From Rhodobacter sp. (GTDB lineage Bacteria; Pseudomonadota; Alphaproteobacteria; Rhodobacterales; Rhodobacteraceae): 64,000 nt of DNA. Positions 53,284 to 61,155 of the stretch are shown piece by piece. The stretch spans positions 434,001 through 498,000 of the forward strand of contig JACKKF010000002.1 in the NCBI GenBank assembly GCA_020637555.1, given 5' to 3'. The notes beneath the pieces were generated by a model. The model did no database searches and had not been told where the DNA came from. It saw only the letters and a program-made list of their open reading frames with translations. A program made the position numbers and the translations under genes. The first letter of the stretch is position 1; every line of letters begins with the position of its first letter.

Positions 53284-54441
53284 ATGACGCACACCGCCGC
53301 CTCGACCGCTGTGATCCTTGTTGCCGCAGGGCGCGGAAGCCGCATGGGTGGCGGGGTGCCGAAACAGTGGCGGACCCTGGCCGGGCGCCCGGTCCTGGAC
53401 TGGACCGCGCAGGCCTTCCGGGACGCCGGCCTGACGCGCCTGGTCATCGCCATCCACCCCGACGATCGCGCCCGGGCCGAGGCCCTGGGCCTGCCCTGGG
53501 TCATCGGCGGCGCGACCCGCAGCGCCACCGTGCGCGCGGCGCTGGAATCGCTGGCACAGGATCCGCCCTCGCGGGTGCTGATCCATGACGCTGCCCGCCC
53601 CTTGGTGCCGCGAACCGTGATCGCCGAGGTGATGCGTGCGCTCGACACCCACGATGCAGCCGCGCCGGCCCTGCCCGTGACCGATGCGCTGTGGCGCGGC
53701 GACGGCCATGTGACCGGCGTGCACCCCCGCGAGGGCCTGTTCCGCGCCCAGACCCCGCAGGGTTTCGATTTTGCCGGAATCCTTGCCGCCCATCGCGCCC
53801 ACCCCGCCGACGCTGCCGATGACGTGGCCGTTGCCCGGGCCGCTGGAATCGATGTGTGGATAACTCAAGGCAGCGAAGACAATCTCAAGCTGACGTATCC
53901 CGTTGATTTTGAAAGGGCTGAAAGGCTCCTTTCCGAACGTCAGGCAATAAAAGGTCAGACAATGGATATCCGAACCGGCAACGGCTTTGACGTGCACGCC
54001 TTTACCGAAGGGGACCATGTCTGGCTCTGTGGGGTCAAGGTGCCGCATGGGCGCGCGCTGCTGGGCCATTCGGATGCGGATGTCGGCATGCACGCGCTGA
54101 CGGACGCGCTTTATGGCGCGCTGGCCGAGGGGGACATCGGCCGCCACTTTCCCCCGTCCGACCCGCAATGGAAAGGCGCCGAAAGCCATATCTTCCTGCG
54201 CCACGCCGGGGCTTTGGCGCGCAGTCGCGGCTTTCGCATCACCCATTGCGACGTGACGCTGATCTGCGAGCGCCCCAAGATTGGCCCCCATGCCGAGGCG
54301 ATGCGCGCGGCCCTGGCCGCGATCCTCGAGATCGAGGTGGCGCGGATCTCGGTCAAGGCCACCACGTCCGAGCGGCTGGGCTTTACCGGCCGCGAGGAAG
54401 GCATCGCCGCCCTCGCCACCGCCACCCTGGTTCAGGAGTAA
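53284..54441 (+). CDS. ispDF: Bifunctional IspD/IspF isoprenoid enzyme
   Basis: A 385-aa fusion of 2-C-methylerythritol 4-phosphate cytidylyltransferase (about 1-225) and 2-C-methylerythritol 2,4-cyclodiphosphate synthase (227-385). IspD marks are ILVAAGRGSRMGGGVPKQW, VLIHDAARPLVP and FRAQTPQGFDF. IspF marks are GNGFDVHAFTEGDHVWL (metal-binding Asp and His), LLGHSDADVGMHALTDA, DIGRHFPPSDPQW and VKATTSERLGFTGREEGI. The fused form is typical of Alphaproteobacteria. The ATG at 53284 was chosen; upstream in-frame codons are not conserved. Confidence 0.97.
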   Translation: MTHTAASTAVILVAAGRGSRMGGGVPKQWRTLAGRPVLDWTAQAFRDAGLTRLVIAIHPDDRARAEALGLPWVIGGATRSATVRAALESLAQDPPSRVLIHDAARPLVPRTVIAEVMRALDTHDAAAPALPVTDALWRGDGHVTGVHPREGLFRAQTPQGFDFAGILAAHRAHPADAADDVAVARAAGIDVWITQGSEDNLKLTYPVDFERAERLLSERQAIKGQTMDIRTGNGFDVHAFTEGDHVWLCGVKVPHGRALLGHSDADVGMHALTDALYGALAEGDIGRHFPPSDPQWKGAESHIFLRHAGALARSRGFRITHCDVTLICERPKIGPHAEAMRAALAAILEIEVARISVKATTSERLGFTGREEGIAALATATLVQE

Positions 54442-54445
54442 TCCC

Positions 54446-54958
54446 ATGCTGCGCGCGATCAACACCTTTGGCTACGTCGGCCTTCTGCGCCCCGCACCCG
54501 GCACATGGGGATCGCTGGTGGCGGTGCTCATCGGATGGGCCATCGAACACTGGCTGGGGTTCCTGCCGCTGGTCGCCGCGACACTCGCCGTAACGGCGCT
54601 GGGGTTCTGGTCGGTGGGCGCGGAATTGCGCGACCGCCCCGGCGAGGACCCCTCCGAGATCGTCATCGACGAGGTCGCGGGCATGTGGCTGGCGCTGCTG
54701 TTCCCCGCATTTGGCTTCTGGTGGCGCGGCCTGTCCATGGGGATCGATCTGCCGATGGTCTGGCCGGGGCCGGTCGCGGCCTTTCTGTGCTTTCGCCTGT
54801 TCGACATCTGGAAACCCTGGCTGGTCGGCCGCGCCGACCGCCGCCACGACGCCAGGGGCGTGATGCTGGACGACCTGTGGGCCGGCGTCTTTGCCGGCGT
54901 GCTGTCGATCGTTCTGGCGGCCCTCTATCACATCGTCCTGTTCCGGATGATGGCATGA
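54446..54958 (+). CDS. pgpA: Phosphatidylglycerophosphatase A
   Basis: A 170-aa integral membrane phosphatase that dephosphorylates phosphatidylglycerophosphate to phosphatidylglycerol. The N-terminus FGYVGLLRPAPGTWGSL and the DPSEIVIDEVAGMWLALL segment with its paired acidic residues are diagnostic, as are FRLFDIWKPW and the late GVMLDDLWAGVFAGV. It starts four bases after the ispDF stop, following AGGAG, and overlaps the next gene by ATGA, so the three form an operon. Confidence 0.94.
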   Translation: MLRAINTFGYVGLLRPAPGTWGSLVAVLIGWAIEHWLGFLPLVAATLAVTALGFWSVGAELRDRPGEDPSEIVIDEVAGMWLALLFPAFGFWWRGLSMGIDLPMVWPGPVAAFLCFRLFDIWKPWLVGRADRRHDARGVMLDDLWAGVFAGVLSIVLAALYHIVLFRMMA

Positions 54959-55422
54959 CCGCCGTCGCGGTTCTGGCCGCCGCACGCGCCCGTGGCTGGC
55001 GCATCGCCACCGCCGAAAGCTGCACCGGCGGGCTTGTCGCCGCGGCACTGACCGAGGTGCCCGGGTCCTCGGACGTGGTGGACCGCGGGTTCGTGACCTA
55101 TTCCAACGCCGCCAAGCGCGAGATGCTGGGTGTCCGGTCGGATACGCTGGACGCCCATGGGGCAGTCAGCGAAGAGGTCGCGCGCGAAATGGCCGAGGGC
55201 GCGCTGGCGCATTCGCAGGCCGATCTCGCGGTCGCGACCACCGGCATCGCCGGACCGGGCGGATCCGAGTTCAAACCCGAAGGGCGGGTCTGTTTCGCCC
55301 TTGCCCTGAAAACGGGCAACACGCGGTGCGAAACGGTCGAGTTCGGCGCAATCGGGCGGCACAACGTGCGCGAGGGGGCGGTCACAAAGGCGCTGAGTCT
55401 CCTCCTCGACGCAGCACGCTGA
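54955..55422 (+). CDS. CinA-family nicotinamide-nucleotide amidohydrolase (PncC-type)
   Basis: A 155-aa protein equal to the C-terminal amidase domain of CinA, lacking the N-terminal molybdopterin-like domain. TAESCTGGLVAAALTEVPGSSDVVDRGFVTYSNAAKREMLGV contains the catalytic Ser/Cys region, and VATTGIAGPGGSEFKPEGRVCFAL is the second signature. It deamidates NMN to nicotinate mononucleotide in NAD salvage. The start overlaps pgpA by four bases. Confidence 0.92.
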   Translation: MTAVAVLAAARARGWRIATAESCTGGLVAAALTEVPGSSDVVDRGFVTYSNAAKREMLGVRSDTLDAHGAVSEEVAREMAEGALAHSQADLAVATTGIAGPGGSEFKPEGRVCFALALKTGNTRCETVEFGAIGRHNVREGAVTKALSLLLDAAR

Positions 55423-55581
55423 TTCACAAAGCGCCCATTCTTTCAGCGAAACCCGGAAAGATCCGTCTCTCTGGCAGGCATTTCGGGAATTGCCCGACTT
55501 TTCCGCGCGCTTTTCGCGCATCGCCGCTTTTCCGGTCAGTCATTTGCCGTTCTGACAGGCAAACGCCTACCGGAGGAGCCG

Positions 55582-56760
55582 ATGAACGCCGCAGATACCG
55601 CCTTTGTCTTTACCGCAACCGCCCTCGTGCTGTTCATGACCCTGCCAGCCCTGGCGCTGTTCTATGGCGGTCTGGTGCGGGCCCGCAACGTGCTGAGCGT
55701 CTTCATGCATGTGTTTTCGCTGGCCTGCCTGATGTCGATCCTGTGGCTGGCTGCCGGCTATTCCATCGCTTTCGGCGAACCGGGCGGCTGGTGGGGCGGA
55801 CTGTCCCGGGCGTTCCTGAACGGGGTTACGGCCGACAGCCTGACCGGATCGATCCCTGAGGTCCTGTTCTTCGCGTTTCAGATGACCTTTGCCATCATCA
55901 CCCCCGCGCTGATCGTCGGCGCCTATGCCGAGCGCGTGGGCTACGGATTCGTTCTGCTGTTCTCGGGGCTGTGGATGCTGATCGTCTATGCCCCGGTGAC
56001 GCACTGGATCTGGGGTGGCGGCGTGATGAGCGACGGCGGCATCTTCGGTGCGACCGGCACGCATGATTTCGCCGGCGGGATCGTCGTTCACGAGACGGCG
56101 GGCCTGGCCGCGCTGGTGATCGCCGCCCTGCTGGGCCCGCGCCGCAACCGCCATACCCCGCCGCATCAGCCTGGCCTTGTCATGATGGGCGCGGCGATGC
56201 TGTGGGTCGGCTGGTTCGGTTTCAACGGCGGGTCGGCGCTGGCGGCCAACGGCCAGGCCGCGATGGCGATGGTGGTGACGCATCTGTCGGCGGCGGCGGC
56301 CTCGCTGTCCTGGATCCTGTGGGAGCGCATCAAGTTCGGGCGCGCCTCGATGGTGGGTCTGGTCACGGGCACCATCGCCGGGCTTGCGTCGATCACGCCG
56401 GCGTCGGGCTATGTCGGGCCGGTCGCGGCGGTGGTCATCGGCCTGATCGCGGGCGTCCTGTGCCAGGAGGCCGTGAATCTGGTGCGCAACCGGCTGAACA
56501 TCGACGACATGCTGGACGTGTTCGCGGTGCATGGCGTCGGCGGGATCTTTGGCACGATCATGGTCGCCGTGCTGGGCGCCGGCACCTGGGCGGCGCAACT
56601 GGGCGCGCTGGCGGTGGTCGGCGTCTGGACGCTGGTTGCGACCTATGCGCTGGTCAAGCTGGTCGGCCTGGTCGTGCGCCTGCGGGTCGATGCCGAATCC
56701 GAGACCAACGGACTGGACCTGTCGTCGCACGGGGAACGGGCCTACGACCTGAATTCGTGA
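55582..56760 (+). CDS. amt: Ammonium transporter (Amt family)
   Basis: A 392-aa channel with eleven membrane segments that passes ammonium across the inner membrane. ALFYGGLVRARNVLSVFMH lies at the start, WIWGGGVMSDGGIFGATGTHDFAGGIVVHETAGLAALV contains one of the pore histidines, WVGWFGFNGGSAL the middle, and DDMLDVFAVHGVGGIFGTIMVAV the second histidine. The usual glnK/glnB partner is not adjacent. GGAGGAG precedes the ATG. I find no NtrC-type site in the 159-bp upstream gap, unlike the one ahead of dusB. A shorter signal peptide than in E. coli AmtB is seen. Confidence 0.95.
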   Translation: MNAADTAFVFTATALVLFMTLPALALFYGGLVRARNVLSVFMHVFSLACLMSILWLAAGYSIAFGEPGGWWGGLSRAFLNGVTADSLTGSIPEVLFFAFQMTFAIITPALIVGAYAERVGYGFVLLFSGLWMLIVYAPVTHWIWGGGVMSDGGIFGATGTHDFAGGIVVHETAGLAALVIAALLGPRRNRHTPPHQPGLVMMGAAMLWVGWFGFNGGSALAANGQAAMAMVVTHLSAAAASLSWILWERIKFGRASMVGLVTGTIAGLASITPASGYVGPVAAVVIGLIAGVLCQEAVNLVRNRLNIDDMLDVFAVHGVGGIFGTIMVAVLGAGTWAAQLGALAVVGVWTLVATYALVKLVGLVVRLRVDAESETNGLDLSSHGERAYDLNS

Positions 56761-56789
56761 CCCGGGGGCCCCGGCCCGGTCCGCGCGCG

Positions 56790-57245
56790 TCAGCCGTAGA
56801 GCTGGCGCGCGCGCGTTTCAAAGGCGCCGACGACCCGGCGCATCGCCTCGTCAAAGAACAGGCCGATGGCTTTCTGCAAGATGACATTGCGGAATTCGAA
56901 ATCGACCTCGAAGCGCACGCGGCACCCCTGCCCCTCGGGCTCGATCTGCCAGAACGAGTGGAGGTATCTGAACGGACCGTCCAGATAGTCCGTCTCGATC
57001 CGGCGTTCGGCGGGCAGCAGCACCACGCGCGAGCCGAATTTCTCGCGAAAGACCTTGAAGCTGATGACCAGGTCGGCCTCCATCACCTCGGCCCCGGCGC
57101 CGCGTTCGGGCAGCGCGCGGCGCGAGCGGATGCGCGCGGCGGCGGTCCATGGCAGAAATTCGGGGTAACGGGCCACATCGGCCACCAGATCATAGATCTG
57201 CTGGGCACTGTAGGGCAAAACGCGGTTTTCGCTGTGACGGGGCAT
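56790..57245 (-). CDS. COQ10/RatA-type START-domain protein
   Basis: A 151-aa SRPBCC-fold protein: VLPYSAQQIYDLVADVARYPEFLPW at the start, LVISFKVFREKFGSRV, LDGPFRYLHSFWQIEPEG and VDFEFRNVILQKAIGLFFDEAMRRVVGAFETRARQLYG. This is the COQ10/RatA family. Mitochondrial and alphaproteobacterial members bind ubiquinone and aid its use in the respiratory chain, while E. coli RatA has been called a ribosome association toxin. The ubiquinone role is more likely here. The start at 57245 was chosen as the first residue of the conserved block. It is divergent from hpt. Confidence 0.9.
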   Translation of the reverse strand: MPRHSENRVLPYSAQQIYDLVADVARYPEFLPWTAAARIRSRRALPERGAGAEVMEADLVISFKVFREKFGSRVVLLPAERRIETDYLDGPFRYLHSFWQIEPEGQGCRVRFEVDFEFRNVILQKAIGLFFDEAMRRVVGAFETRARQLYG

Positions 57246-57319
57246 CCGGTCCTCTGGCAACTGGAAGCAACTTTTCCTATTGTGGCCACGCCTTTTCAAC
57301 CCCTCAGGACGGCGACACC

Positions 57320-57856
57320 ATGACCCAGCCCCCGTATGTGATCGACCAGATGATCTCGGCCAAGCGGATCGCCGCCAGGGTCGAGCAACTGGCGGAGGAG
57401 ATCACCACCGCGTTTCAGGGAACCGACAAGCTGGTGGTCGTCGGGCTGCTCAGGGGATCCTTCGTGTTCATCGCGGACCTCGTGCGCGAGATCGACCTGC
57501 CGGTCGAGGTGGATTTCATGGAGGCCAGCTCTTATGGCGATTCCATGCATTCGTCGCGCGAGGTGCGGATCCTGAAGGACCTGCGCGGCGAGATCGGCGG
57601 CCGCGACGTGCTGGTGGTCGAGGACATCGTGGATACCGGCTTCACCCTGCATCACGTCAAGAACCTGCTGCTGAGCCGCGAGCCCCGCCGGCTGGAGGTC
57701 TGCGCCCTGCTCGACAAGCCGTCGCGCCGCGAGGTGGACATCCGCGCCACCTGGACCGGGTTCGAGATCCCCGACGAATTCGTCGTCGGCTATGGCATCG
57801 ACTATGCGCAGCGCAACCGCAACCTGCCGTTCATCGGCAAGGTCCGCTTCACCTGA
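57320..57856 (+). CDS. hpt: Hypoxanthine phosphoribosyltransferase
   Basis: A 178-aa purine salvage enzyme using PRPP. LVVVGLLRGSFVFIADLVREI forms the N-terminal sheet and pyrophosphate loop, VEVDFMEASSYGDSMHSSREVRI the flexible loop, and VLVVEDIVDTGFTLHHVKNLL the PRPP-binding motif with its paired acidic residues. The C-terminal VVGYGIDYAQRNRNLPFIGKV is typical. It is cytoplasmic and monocistronic, convergent with the methyltransferase-like gene. Confidence 0.95.
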   Translation: MTQPPYVIDQMISAKRIAARVEQLAEEITTAFQGTDKLVVVGLLRGSFVFIADLVREIDLPVEVDFMEASSYGDSMHSSREVRILKDLRGEIGGRDVLVVEDIVDTGFTLHHVKNLLLSREPRRLEVCALLDKPSRREVDIRATWTGFEIPDEFVVGYGIDYAQRNRNLPFIGKVRFT

Positions 57857-57862
57857 TCGCCC

Positions 57863-58564
57863 TCAGCCCTTGCGGGTCAGATAGACGACCGGCATGTCGC
57901 GCACCAGGCTGGGCTCGGCGGTGCGGCACCAGCCGGATTCGGCGGCGCGCGCGATGATCTCGGCGCGCAAGGGCTCAGGGTCGCCCCAGGTCGCGTAAAG
58001 CTTGAAATCGGTGTTGGCGAAGGGTTTCAGCCCCTCATTGGCGACGGCCTCCCAGACCGCGGCCATGTTCCCCTGCGCGGTGGGCTTGCGATAGTCGTCG
58101 AACACGACCACCCCCGAGTCTCGCAACATGACCCGGGCCGAGGCGGTATCCTCGCGCACCAGCTTGTAGGTGTGGCCCGCGTCGATATGCACGAAGCGCG
58201 CGGTGCCCGGCGCCACATGGCGGGTGATGGTGTCCGTCGGCCCGCGCACGACGCGGGGAAGGTCCTTGTGAAAGGCCAGATAGTTGCGCTCGAATTCGGA
58301 TTGCGACAGGCTTTGCGTGCGAAAGAACTTCTGTTCGTGGGCGTCGGCCGACGCGGAGGTTTCCACATCCTCGAACAGGTCGCAGACGGTGAACACCTCG
58401 CCCTGCGCCAGGAAATTTCCCATCAGGACCGCGCTCTTGCCCTTGAAAACCCCCAGCTCGACCAGACCGCCGGGTGCCTCGACCCGGGCCTGATACTGCA
58501 GGATCCAGGTAAAGGCGGCCTGGTCGATCGGCATGAACCAGCCGGGAATATCTTCGAATTTCAT
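57863..58564 (-). CDS. Class I SAM-dependent methyltransferase-like protein
   Basis: A 233-aa Rossmann-fold protein. GGLVELGVFKGKSAVLMGNFL is the SAM-binding motif I, TVCDLFEDV supplies the acidic residue that would contact ribose, FVHIDAGHTYKLVREDTASA and GVVVFDDYRKP follow as in the cephalosporin hydroxylase-like/Methyltransf_24 group, whose members modify sugars or amino acids. The target is unknown. The start at 58564 was chosen because MKFEDIPGWFMPIDQAAF is the first coherent part and GCAGGCAG lies upstream. It is divergent from the hydrolase-like gene with 247 bp between. Confidence 0.8.
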   Translation of the reverse strand: MKFEDIPGWFMPIDQAAFTWILQYQARVEAPGGLVELGVFKGKSAVLMGNFLAQGEVFTVCDLFEDVETSASADAHEQKFFRTQSLSQSEFERNYLAFHKDLPRVVRGPTDTITRHVAPGTARFVHIDAGHTYKLVREDTASARVMLRDSGVVVFDDYRKPTAQGNMAAVWEAVANEGLKPFANTDFKLYATWGDPEPLRAEIIARAAESGWCRTAEPSLVRDMPVVYLTRKG

Positions 58565-58811
58565 GAAACTGCCTGCAATGACACCGGTGACGGCGCCAAG
58601 GCTAGGGTCGGGCGGCGGTGGCGGCAAGCGATTCCGCGCCATTGGACACGTTTTGTGGACAATCGCATCGGATCGTTTCCGGATTATCGCGGAAAAACAC
58701 AGGCTTGCCCCCTGGACTGCGGTTTTTCGCCTTGGCTCATTGGTGTATCCTCGGTTAATTCTGGAGGGCGCCCGGCCCCGCGCCGCGTCTGACTTGTCAG
58801 TGTGAGGTCCC

Positions 58812-59747
58812 ATGAGCGACGACACGATCGAGATCTTCGATGCCGGCGAGGCCGAGAGCGATGCCGATTGGCTGGCGATCATGGACGAGATCGGCGAGGA
58901 AGCCGGCTATTTCGAACCGCTCGGCAGCCACCATTCCGCCTTTTTCTCGGACATGGGCACGGTTCTGCTGGTCTCGTTCGAGACGGTGCAGGGCATCCGC
59001 GGCGCCGGCGGCGGACAGATGCCGCTCGGCTACCAGATCGCCGCGCCGCGCGGCTGGTCCTCGCTCAGCATCATCGCGGACGGTCCGACCTGGTATCGCG
59101 ACCGCGCGGTCTATGGCTATTTCGACCGGCTGATCGACGACGCCTTTTTCGAGGATTTCGATCACGTCGTCTTTTACGGCGCGGGCATGGGCGGCTATGG
59201 CGCGGCGGCGTTCTCGGTCTCGGCGCCGGGCAGCACGGTCGTGGCGCTGGCACCGCAGGCGACGCTCGACACCGACTCGGCCGAATGGGACCGGCGGTTC
59301 ATGAAGGCCCGGCGCCTCGACTTCACCAGCCGCTTCGGTTTTGCGCCCGACATGGCCGAGGGCAGCGAGCGCGTGTTCATCGTCTATGACCCGGTGCAGC
59401 AGGTGGACGCGGTTCATGCCGCCCTGTTCCGGGGCAGCCATGTGACCAAGCTGCGCGCCCGCAACATCGGCCGTGATCCCCAGGCCGAACTGGCCCGCAT
59501 CGACGCCCTGCGCCCGCTGATCGACGCCGCCTGTCAGGGCACCCTGACCGACCGGGCCTTTTTCCGGCTGTGGCGGGCGCGGCGCGACAATGTGCATTAC
59601 CTTGGGCGCCTGATCGGCCGGATCCAGTCGCAGAACCGGCCCGCGCGCCTGTTGCGGGCGCTGCGCATCGCCAACCAGCGTGCGGATCACCCCCAACTGA
59701 AGCAGGCTCTGGCCCGGGCCGAGGCCGCCGCGGCATCGGCGGGCTGA
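58812..59747 (+). CDS. Alpha/beta-hydrolase-like protein with altered nucleophile motif
   Basis: A 311-aa soluble protein. Residues 115-140 (DHVVFYGAGMGGYGAAAFSV) form a nucleophile-elbow-like turn, but the expected G-x-S-x-G reads G-A-G-M-G, so Ser is missing and hydrolytic activity is doubtful. The N-terminus is acidic (DTIEIFDAGEAESDADW). LIDDAFFEDF, VALAPQATLD and FIVYDPVQQVDAVHAAL complete an alpha/beta fold. I recall similar Rhodobacterales proteins being mislabelled as phosphoadenosine phosphosulfate reductase, but no such motif is visible. A C-terminal Arg- and Ala-rich helix follows. It starts 247 bases from the divergent methyltransferase gene and precedes pyrC. Confidence 0.65.
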   Translation: MSDDTIEIFDAGEAESDADWLAIMDEIGEEAGYFEPLGSHHSAFFSDMGTVLLVSFETVQGIRGAGGGQMPLGYQIAAPRGWSSLSIIADGPTWYRDRAVYGYFDRLIDDAFFEDFDHVVFYGAGMGGYGAAAFSVSAPGSTVVALAPQATLDTDSAEWDRRFMKARRLDFTSRFGFAPDMAEGSERVFIVYDPVQQVDAVHAALFRGSHVTKLRARNIGRDPQAELARIDALRPLIDAACQGTLTDRAFFRLWRARRDNVHYLGRLIGRIQSQNRPARLLRALRIANQRADHPQLKQALARAEAAAASAG

Positions 59748-59788
59748 GCCCCCTTCACAGGCCGCGAACCGCACGGTATGGGAACGGC

Positions 59789-60829
59789 ATGACCCGCCTC
59801 AGCCTGACCCGCCCCGACGATTTTCATCTCCATTTGCGCGACGGCGCCATGCTGGCCGGAATCGCGCCGGAAAGCGCCCGCGATTTCGCCCGGGCGATCA
59901 TCATGCCCAACCTTGTGCCGCCTGTCGTGACCGGGGCACAGGCCGCCGCCTATCGCGCGCGCATCGACGCCGCGTTGCCGGGCGCGGGGTTCACACCGCT
60001 GATGACCCTCTATCTGACCGAGGACACCGACCCCGCCGACGTGGTCGCCGCCCATCGCGCCGGGATCATCACCGCGGTGAAACTCTATCCCGCCGGGGCG
60101 ACGACCAACTCGGCCTCGGGCGTGCGGGATTTCGACCGTGTGCGCCCGGTGTTCGAGGCGATGGCCGAAGCCGGCGTGCCGCTGTGCGTGCATGGCGAGG
60201 TCACGGATGCCGAGATCGACATCTTCGACCGCGAATCGGTGTTCATCGACCGGGTTCTGGACCCGGTGCGCCGCGCCCATCCGGGCCTGCGCGTCATCAT
60301 GGAACATGTGACCACGCAGGACGCGGTGGATTATGTGCGCAGCGCCGATCAGGGCCTGGGCGCGACGATCACGGCCCATCACCTGGTCATCAACCGCAAC
60401 AGCCTGCTCGTGGGCGGCATGCGGCCGCATTACTATTGCCTGCCGGTCGCCAAGCGCGAGATCCACCGCCTGGCCCTGGTCGAGGCCGCGACATCGGGGG
60501 ACGCCCGGTTCTTTCTGGGCACCGACAGCGCCCCGCATTCGGACGACCGCAAGGAATGCGAGTGCTGCGCCGCCGGCTGCTTTACCGCGACGAACACCAT
60601 GCCCCTGCTCGCCCAGGTCTTTGAGCGCGAGGACGCGCTGGACCGGCTGGAAGGGTTCGTTGCCCATTACGGCGCCGATTTCTACGGCCTGCCGCGCAAC
60701 CGCGGCACGCTGGTGATGGAGCGTCAGGACACGCCGGTTGCCTTTCCCGCCAAGATCGACACGGGCGCGGGGCCGGTGACCGTGTTCAACCCGGGGTTCG
60801 ATCTGCACTGGCGCGTCGTCGCGGGCTGA
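59789..60829 (+). CDS. pyrC: Dihydroorotase (PyrC type)
   Basis: A 346-aa zinc enzyme closing carbamoyl-aspartate to dihydroorotate in pyrimidine synthesis. Metal ligands are present at His13 and His15 (DDFHLHLRDG), Lys98 (AVKLYPAGATTNS, carboxylated), His135 (VHGEV), His173 (MEHVTT) and Asp246 (LGTDSAPHS). Length matches E. coli PyrC. The ATG at 59789 lies 41 bases after the preceding gene's stop and is in line with the conserved N-terminus. Confidence 0.97.
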   Translation: MTRLSLTRPDDFHLHLRDGAMLAGIAPESARDFARAIIMPNLVPPVVTGAQAAAYRARIDAALPGAGFTPLMTLYLTEDTDPADVVAAHRAGIITAVKLYPAGATTNSASGVRDFDRVRPVFEAMAEAGVPLCVHGEVTDAEIDIFDRESVFIDRVLDPVRRAHPGLRVIMEHVTTQDAVDYVRSADQGLGATITAHHLVINRNSLLVGGMRPHYYCLPVAKREIHRLALVEAATSGDARFFLGTDSAPHSDDRKECECCAAGCFTATNTMPLLAQVFEREDALDRLEGFVAHYGADFYGLPRNRGTLVMERQDTPVAFPAKIDTGAGPVTVFNPGFDLHWRVVAG

Positions 60830-60847
60830 CCCCCGGGTCGGATCGGC

Positions 60848-61084
60848 TCAGGGAACCGGTGACGGCGGGACGGCGCCCTGCGCCACCGCCGACAGGACCC
60901 CCAGGGTTTCAACCGGAAGATCGACCAGCGTCGTTTCCATGGTGCCGGCGATATCCGTGGTTCCCCGCGACAGTTCCAGGACCGTAAAGGCGCCAAAGGT
61001 CATCGCGATCGCCGAGAGAACGACCCAATCGACGGTGACGGCACCGCCGTCCTCTGACCAGAATGCGCGATCCGCGGGGGCCAT
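60848..61084 (-). CDS. Small Flp/pilin-like protein
   Basis: A 78-aa protein with a short hydrophilic N-terminus (MAPADRAFWSEDGGAVTVDW) then one hydrophobic helix (VVLSAIAMTFGAFTVLEL) and a polar C-terminus. The E-D-G-G-A-V-T-V-D-W-V-V-L-S-A pattern resembles the prepilin segment of Flp/TadE-type proteins in Rhodobacterales, but no tad genes are nearby. AGAGG precedes the ATG at 61084. It lies between pyrC (convergent) and the amidase gene. Confidence 0.65.
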   Translation of the reverse strand: MAPADRAFWSEDGGAVTVDWVVLSAIAMTFGAFTVLELSRGTTDIAGTMETTLVDLPVETLGVLSAVAQGAVPPSPVP

Positions 61085-61155
61085 GAAATACCTCTGGTTG
61101 CAATGCATCCACGGTCGCATCCCATTGCGGCAAAATTGTGGTGCCCGCTGGCGGA

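Noticed and set aside
55430..55581. Possible sigma-54 promoter or NtrC site in front of amt
   Set aside because: A TGGCAG-like hexamer is present but spacing and second half do not fit TGGCAC-N5-TTGC, and no TGCAC-N7-GTGCA was found.
56790..57245. RatA-type toxin of a toxin-antitoxin pair
   Set aside because: No RatB-like partner is adjacent, and the alphaproteobacterial context favours a COQ10-like ubiquinone role.
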